A DNA stretch of 9,775 nt, taken from Allobrachymonas sp. (GTDB lineage Bacteria; Pseudomonadota; Gammaproteobacteria; Burkholderiales; Burkholderiaceae_C). The notes under the pieces are model-generated. The model saw only the letters and a list, made by a program, of their open reading frames with translations, was not told where the DNA came from and ran no database searches. Within the stretch, counting starts at the first letter, position 1, and each line of letters begins with the position of its first letter. The position numbers were made by a program, and so were the translations under genes. The stretch is taken from positions 1-9,775 of the forward strand of contig JAGOGU010000042.1 in the NCBI GenBank assembly GCA_017996515.1, read 5' to 3'. This document shows positions 5,620-9,775 of this stretch, piece by piece.

Positions 5620-6271
5620 TTGGCAGTTCCTTTGGCGCAATCATAAGGCTGAAACTGGCAGCCAGCGCGTCAACCTGCGTTTGAAGTTGCTGCAAATTGA
5701 CCGATGCGCCGTTGTAGATCACCGCATCGGCCGCCTGCCTGCGTTGCTGTCTGCTGGCCTGAGCGGCAATCATCAAGGAGGCTGTTGCATGCTCCAAGCC
5801 ACTGCGCTGCATGACCCGTTGTATCTGGGTCGGCTCATCGCAATCTACCACGATGACGCGGTGCAATCTTTTGCGCCAATGGGCGGATTCGACCAACAGG
5901 GGCAGTTCGTACAGGATGAGGTTTTTGCCTTGGCGCTCTGCCGTGGCCGCCAGGGCCAGGGCTTGCTGCAAGACGATGGGATGAATAATGGCTTCCAGCT
6001 TGCGTTTTATTGCAGGATCACGAAAAGCCCACTCGCGCATGACATCGCGCAGCATGGAACCATCAGCAGCAATCACCGCATCGCCAAAAGTGGCGCGAAT
6101 CTGAGCCATGGCTGCGCCATCGGCACGGGTGCTGGCGCGTGCCAACTGGTCGGCATCAATGAGTGACGCATCTGTTGCCGCTTGCAAGATGGCCGCTGCC
6201 GTGCTCTTGCCACTGCCGATGCCACCGGTAATTCCGATGTGCAAACAGGGACGAGGAGCGAAACGTGCCAT
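5591..6271 (-). CDS. coaE: dephospho-CoA kinase
   Basis: CoaE phosphorylates the 3'-hydroxyl of dephospho-CoA with ATP, the last step of coenzyme A synthesis in the cytosol. The 226-residue product carries the P-loop GGIGSGKS (16-23), LIDADQLAR (37-45) matching the conserved DAD motif, IIHP (96-99) of the CoA-binding lid region, and ELPLLVES (122-129). DCDEPTQIQRVMQRSG (143-158) is also a CoaE signature. The ATG at 6271 gives a normal N-terminus (HIGITGGIGSGKS at 11-23); a TTG at 6322 would add 17 unlikely residues. No good Shine-Dalgarno is visible. The gene is about 20 residues longer at the C-terminus than most CoaE proteins, and this extra part overlaps the zapD start. It follows pilD by 37 bases. 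Confidence 0.96.
   Translation of the reverse strand: MARFAPRPCLHIGITGGIGSGKSTAAAILQAATDASLIDADQLARASTRADGAAMAQIRATFGDAVIAADGSMLRDVMREWAFRDPAIKRKLEAIIHPIVLQQALALAATAERQGKNLILYELPLLVESAHWRKRLHRVIVVDCDEPTQIQRVMQRSGLEHATASLMIAAQASRQQRRQAADAVIYNGASVNLQQLQTQVDALAASFSLMIAPKELPSDPVRIPLQ
5628..5633 (-). promoter_or_regulatory. ribosome binding site deciding the GTG start of zapD
   Basis: AAAGGA on the minus strand lies 8 bases before the GTG at 5619, inside the coaE coding sequence. It is the best Shine-Dalgarno in the region and, with the family N-terminus beginning right after the GTG, decides the start. Confidence 0.7.
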
Positions 6272-6308
6272 CAATGTGTAGAAACGGCAACAAAAGCAAG
6301 GTTGGAAT

Positions 6309-7172
6309 TCAATGCAGGCCAATCATTCGCAGCAATTCTTGCGCGCTAAAAAGCCATACGGCTGCACCACCCAATGCCAGAAAAGGGCCAAATGGCACAT
6401 AGCCGCCTTCGCGCAATTTGCCGCCAAACTTCATGGCGATACCCACAATAGCTCCGATAACGGCGGCCATCAGAATGATGGGAATCAGCGCGCCAGCGCC
6501 AAACCAGGCACCCAGTGCGGCAAACAGCTTGAAATCACCAAATCCCATGCCTTCTTTGCCTGTTAGCAGCTTGAAGCCCCAGTAAATCAGCCACAACGAC
6601 ATATAGCCTATGGCTGCGCCCCATACGGCACTGCCCAAACTGATGTCGGTTTTGTCGAAAGTGGCCAACAGCAAACCCGCCCACAACAAGGGCAAGGTGA
6701 GGTTATCGGGCAGGTAGGTGGTGTCCCAGTCGATCAAGGTTAGACACAGCAGGGTCGCGCCAAAAAAGAACCAAGCCAGCGCGTGCCATTGCATACCATA
6801 GCGATAGAAGCACCACCAGGCAATCGCGCCAGTGATCAGCTCAACCAGGGGATAGCGCAAGCCGATTGGCGTTTTGCAGGAGGAGCATTTTCCCCGCAGC
6901 GACAGATAGCTGATGATGGGGATATTCTCGTACCAACGCACGCGATGCCCGCATTGGCGACAGCTGGATGGCGGCGTGAGCAGATTGAAGCGCTGTTCTG
7001 CCGTTGCTTCTGGTGGTTCTTTGCCAGCCTGTTGTGCAGCGTAGGCCGCGTGCTCTTTTGCCCAGCCTAGCTCCATCATGCGAGGCAGGCGATAAACCAC
7101 CACGTTTAGGAAGCTGCCTATAATAAGACCAAATATAACAATTGTCGCAGTGAAGATGGTTGTTTCTGTCAT
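6309..7172 (-). CDS. pilD: prepilin peptidase / N-methyltransferase (type IV leader peptidase)
   Basis: PilD cleaves the basic leader of type IV prepilins and type II secretion pseudopilins, then N-methylates the new first residue; it is an inner-membrane aspartic protease. The 287-residue protein is full length. It has an N-terminal GSFLNVVVYRLPRMME (19-34), a cytosolic domain with zinc cysteines CRQC (71, 74) and CSSC (96, 99), and the methylase-associated segment NIPIISYLSLRGKC. Catalytic aspartates are Asp148 in LIDWDTTYLPD and Asp213 in GMGFGDFKL. Several hydrophobic helices follow, and the conserved FGPFLA is at 261-266. Both zinc and protease motifs are intact, so it should carry out both reactions. 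The ATG overlaps the pilC stop (ATGA), a classic coupled junction. Confidence 0.97.
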   Translation of the reverse strand: MTETTIFTATIVIFGLIIGSFLNVVVYRLPRMMELGWAKEHAAYAAQQAGKEPPEATAEQRFNLLTPPSSCRQCGHRVRWYENIPIISYLSLRGKCSSCKTPIGLRYPLVELITGAIAWWCFYRYGMQWHALAWFFFGATLLCLTLIDWDTTYLPDNLTLPLLWAGLLLATFDKTDISLGSAVWGAAIGYMSLWLIYWGFKLLTGKEGMGFGDFKLFAALGAWFGAGALIPIILMAAVIGAIVGIAMKFGGKLREGGYVPFGPFLALGGAAVWLFSAQELLRMIGLH

Positions 7173-8449
7173 CCTACCACCTGTCCCAACTTGAAGATCG
7201 GCAAATACATCGAAACCACGATACCGCCAATCACGACGCCCAGAACGACGATGATGATCGGTTCCATCAGGCTGGAGATGCCGGCTACCATGTCATCCAC
7301 CTCGGCTTCGTAAAAGTCGGCGGCTTTGCCCAGCATGTGATCGATTGAGCCTGATTCTTCCCCAATGGTGGTCATTTGCAGCACCATGACAGGGAACAGA
7401 CGCTGTGTTGTCATGGCCATGGACAGACTGGTACCTTGTGCCACATCCTGCTGGATGCGTTTGGTGGCTTGCGCATACACGCTGTTGCCAGCCGCACCAC
7501 CAACCGAATCCAACGACTCGACCAAAGGCACACCGGCAGCAAACATGGTGGACATGGTGCGTGTCCAGCGGGCGATAACCGATTTTTCAACGAGTGGCCC
7601 AAAGATCGGGATTTTCAATAGCAGACGATCCATGAACTGCTGGACTTTTTCATTGCGTTTCCATGCCTGCAAGAATAAGTAAACAGCAGCAGGTGGCACT
7701 AGTAAAACAATATACCAAAATTTCACGAAAAGCTCACTCATCCCGATAACAAACATGGTTGGCGCAGGCAAGTCGGCACCAAATGAACTGAATACCTGTT
7801 TGAATGAAGGAATGACGAAAATCATGATGATAGCAACCACGACAAAAGCCACCACAATGACTGCAATCGGATACATCAACGCCGATTTGATCTTGCGCTT
7901 GATGGCTTCCGTTTTCTCCATATAGGTTGCCAAGCGATCCAGCAGGTTTTCCAAAATACCAGCTTGTTCTCCCGCTTCTACCAAATTGCAATACAGGGTA
8001 TCGAAATGCATGGGATATTTGCGAAACGCCTGGTTTAAAGATGTACCGGTCTCAATATCACTTTTGATCGCCAACAGCATCTTGGTCATTTTCGGGTTTT
8101 CGCTGCCGCGCGCCACGATATCGAAAGATTGCAGCAGCGGAACACCTGCCTTCATCATGGTTGAGAGCTGGCGCGTGAACAAGGCAATGTCTTTGGGCTT
8201 GATAGACTTGCCTGCCTTGACACGGCGTTTTTTCATCTTGAGCACGCGAATACCTTGGCGCTGCAAAGTACTGCGTACAACAGCTTCGGAGGCTGCACGC
8301 ATTTCGCCCTGGGCCGGGCGGTTTTGTCTATCTACACCCTGCCAGACAAACATGAAGGTTTTGACTTCTTTCTCGGTTTTGCGAGACGAAACCTTGCTTG
8401 CACTGCGTGTTGGTCGACGACTGGAAGAGGAGCTGGAAGCTGTTGCCAT
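7169..8449 (-). CDS. pilC: type IV pilus inner-membrane platform protein PilC
   Basis: PilC is the GspF-family inner-membrane platform that couples the PilB/PilT motors to pilin assembly. The 426-residue protein contains the expected duplicated cytosolic domain, each copy followed by a membrane segment. Copy one runs about 90-190 (FTRQLSTMMKAGVPL, GEQAG at 160-164), with helices at about 193-214 and 243-262. Copy two runs about 294-395 (WTRTMSTMFAAGVPL, GEESG at 363-367), with a final helix at about 397-417. The first 30 residues are unusually Ser/Thr/Lys-rich, with a run of six Ser, before the normal FVWQGVDRQNRPAQGEM start. The ATG at 8449 is supported by AGGA about 9 bases upstream. The gene sits 43 bases after pilB and overlaps pilD by 4 bases. 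Confidence 0.97.
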   Translation of the reverse strand: MATASSSSSSRRPTRSASKVSSRKTEKEVKTFMFVWQGVDRQNRPAQGEMRAASEAVVRSTLQRQGIRVLKMKKRRVKAGKSIKPKDIALFTRQLSTMMKAGVPLLQSFDIVARGSENPKMTKMLLAIKSDIETGTSLNQAFRKYPMHFDTLYCNLVEAGEQAGILENLLDRLATYMEKTEAIKRKIKSALMYPIAVIVVAFVVVAIIMIFVIPSFKQVFSSFGADLPAPTMFVIGMSELFVKFWYIVLLVPPAAVYLFLQAWKRNEKVQQFMDRLLLKIPIFGPLVEKSVIARWTRTMSTMFAAGVPLVESLDSVGGAAGNSVYAQATKRIQQDVAQGTSLSMAMTTQRLFPVMVLQMTTIGEESGSIDHMLGKAADFYEAEVDDMVAGISSLMEPIIIVVLGVVIGGIVVSMYLPIFKLGQVVG

Positions 8450-8492
8450 GTTGATGATTCCTGTACGAGTGATTGAATATCAAGCAAATGAA

Positions 8493-9775
8493 TTATTCGT
8501 TGGTCACACCAAGAACTTCTTCGAGGGAAGTGGTGCCCTGCATGACTTTTTTTAATCCCGACTGCCGCAGGGACAATACGCCTTCGCGCTCGGCCTGTTT
8601 GGCAATATCAATGGCGCTGCCATCGGCCAGAATGATTTCTTGAAGCGCCTCGGAGATCGGCATGACCTGATAGATGCCGACACGGCCCTTGTAGCCATTG
8701 TTGCAAGCATCACATCCAACAGGTTTGTAAGCTTGCCAACTGCCGTCAATCTGGTCTTCGGTGAAACCGGCTTCCAGCAAGTTTTTGCGCGGGATATCGA
8801 TAGGAGCCTTGCACTTGACGCACAGGCGGCGAGCCAAACGCTGTGCCGTGATCAAGATCACACTGGAGGCGATATTGAATGGCGCGACCCCCATATTGCG
8901 CAAACGCGTAAGCGTGGTGGGCGCGTCGTTGGTATGCAGGGTAGAAAGCACCAAGTGCCCGGTTTGCGCGGCTTTGATGGCGATATCGGCCGTTTCCAGG
9001 TCACGGATCTCACCCACCATGATGATGTCCGGATCCTGACGCAAAAAGGCCTTGAGCGCCACAGCAAAAGTCAGGCCCGCCTTTTCATTGACGTTGACCT
9101 GATTGACCCCAGGCATGTTGATTTCCGAGGGGTCTTCGGCTGTGGAAATGTTGGTTCCAGGCTTGTTCAGCAGGTTCAGACAGCTGTACAGTGACACCGT
9201 TTTACCCGAACCCGTAGGTCCGGTGACCAGAATCATGCCGTAGGGGCGATGAATGGCGGTGAGCAACCGCTCTTTTTCTATCGGATCGTAGCCTAAGGCA
9301 TCAATGCCCATTTTGGCGCTACTGGGATCCAGAATACGAATCACGACTTTTTCGCCGAAAAGCGTGGGCAAGGTGCTGACGCGAAAGTCGATCACCCGTT
9401 CCGGGCTGAGCCTGAGCTTCATGCGGCCGTCCTGCGGGACGCGTTTTTCGGAAATATCCAGTCTTGACAAAACCTTGATGCGCGAGGCCAGCCGGTCTTT
9501 GATCGCTGGAGGCGTTGATGCAATCTCCTGCAATTCACCGTCGATACGGAAGCGCACCCGATAATTGAATTCGTAAGGCTCGAAATGCAAGTCAGAGGCA
9601 CGCATGCTTACGGCGTCAACCAACATTTTGTGGAAAAAGCGGACAACAGGAGCATCGTCTGCATCCACGCTGTCGGGATCATCCATATTGGTTGCGTCGG
9701 CATCATCAGCTGTTGTGATGTCGTCGAAATTGAAATCGGCGCCAGCCGTGAGCTTATCCAGACTCTCGCCAAGGC
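8493..9775 (-). CDS. pilB: type IV pilus assembly ATPase PilB, C-terminal part (cut by right edge)
   Basis: PilB is the cytosolic hexameric ATPase that powers pilus extension. The last 426 residues are visible; the family is about 570, so roughly 145 N-terminal residues lie beyond position 9775. The reading frame stays open to the edge, so an internal ATG at 9686 is not the true start. Motifs, numbered in the visible fragment: an acidic Asp-rich linker (13-40) joins the lost N-terminal domain to the N2 domain ([10 protein letters not shown]). Then come Walker A GPTGSGKT (185-192), the Asp-box region [15 protein letters not shown], Walker [10 protein letters not shown] (250-258) and the His box LSTLHTNDA (276-284). 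The zinc tetracysteine CVKC (318, 321) and CDAC (354, 357) typifies extension ATPases (PilB/GspE) rather than PilT. The stop is TAA at 8493-8495. Confidence 0.97.
   Translation of the reverse strand, partial: LGESLDKLTAGADFNFDDITTADDADATNMDDPDSVDADDAPVVRFFHKMLVDAVSMRASDLHFEPYEFNYRVRFRIDGELQEIASTPPAIKDRLASRIKVLSRLDISEKRVPQDGRMKLRLSPERVIDFRVSTLPTLFGEKVVIRILDPSSAKMGIDALGYDPIEKERLLTAIHRPYGMILVTGPTGSGKTVSLYSCLNLLNKPGTNISTAEDPSEINMPGVNQVNVNEKAGLTFAVALKAFLRQDPDIIMVGEIRDLETADIAIKAAQTGHLVLSTLHTNDAPTTLTRLRNMGVAPFNIASSVILITAQRLARRLCVKCKAPIDIPRKNLLEAGFTEDQIDGSWQAYKPVGCDACNNGYKGRVGIYQVMPISEALQEIILADGSAIDIAKQAEREGVLSLRQSGLKKVMQGTTSLEEVLGVTNE

Noticed and set aside
5438..6166. Plus-strand open frame opposite zapD and coaE
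   Set aside because: Shadow frame running across two genes with clear family motifs on the minus strand; no domain of its own.
6272..6322. Upstream TTG start for coaE adding 17 residues
   Set aside because: The added residues are Cys/Phe-rich and unlike the family, there is no ribosome binding site, and the ATG at 6271 gives a normal N-terminus.
7986..8555. Plus-strand open frame opposite pilC and the end of pilB
   Set aside because: Covers conserved pilC sequence in antisense and shows no recognisable domain.

Overview
The window is a compact, gene-dense stretch of a proteobacterial chromosome. All ten genes I can support lie on the minus strand, so transcription runs from the right edge to the left. 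The gene set and order point to a betaproteobacterium, most likely Burkholderiales (Comamonadaceae- or Alcaligenaceae-like). The evidence is pilB-pilC-pilD followed directly by coaE, zapD and yacG, plus neighbouring dapC and dapD of the succinylase lysine/diaminopimelate pathway. This placement rests on recalled family knowledge and is not a database result. The DNA is moderately GC-rich, and its codon use leaves many long antisense shadow frames.

Right part (about 4599-9775): a six-gene block. It starts with pilB (5' end beyond the window), pilC and pilD, which encode the type IV pilus assembly ATPase, the inner-membrane platform and the prepilin peptidase/methylase. It continues with coaE (last step of coenzyme A synthesis), zapD (FtsZ bundling) and yacG (small zinc protein, gyrase inhibitor family). 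Spacings run from a 29-base overlap to gaps of 43 bases or less, so this is probably one operon. zapD most likely starts at a GTG inside the end of coaE.

Middle part (about 2804-4430): a translationally coupled pair, a PlsC-like lysophospholipid acyltransferase and a family 2 glycosyltransferase overlapping by 8 bases. A plausible sigma70 promoter lies just upstream (4459-4486). The pair looks like an envelope lipid or glycolipid modification module. Its substrate cannot be read from the sequence.

Left part (1-2623): a small two-helix membrane protein of LapA/DUF1049 type with a long cytoplasmic coiled coil, then dapC (succinyldiaminopimelate aminotransferase) and the first two thirds of dapD (tetrahydrodipicolinate N-succinyltransferase). 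The dap genes supply meso-diaminopimelate for peptidoglycan and lysine. The lapA-like/dapC gap holds a strong hairpin with a T-tract only about 32 bases before dapC. The same gap also holds an in-frame open continuation beyond the lapA-like stop codon.

I see no mobile elements, tRNA, rRNA, CRISPR arrays or defence systems, and no clearly new multi-gene system. Most of the window is ordinary core genome. The points worth a second look are the dapC leader hairpin, the lapA-like gene tail, the acyltransferase-glycosyltransferase pair and some start-site details.
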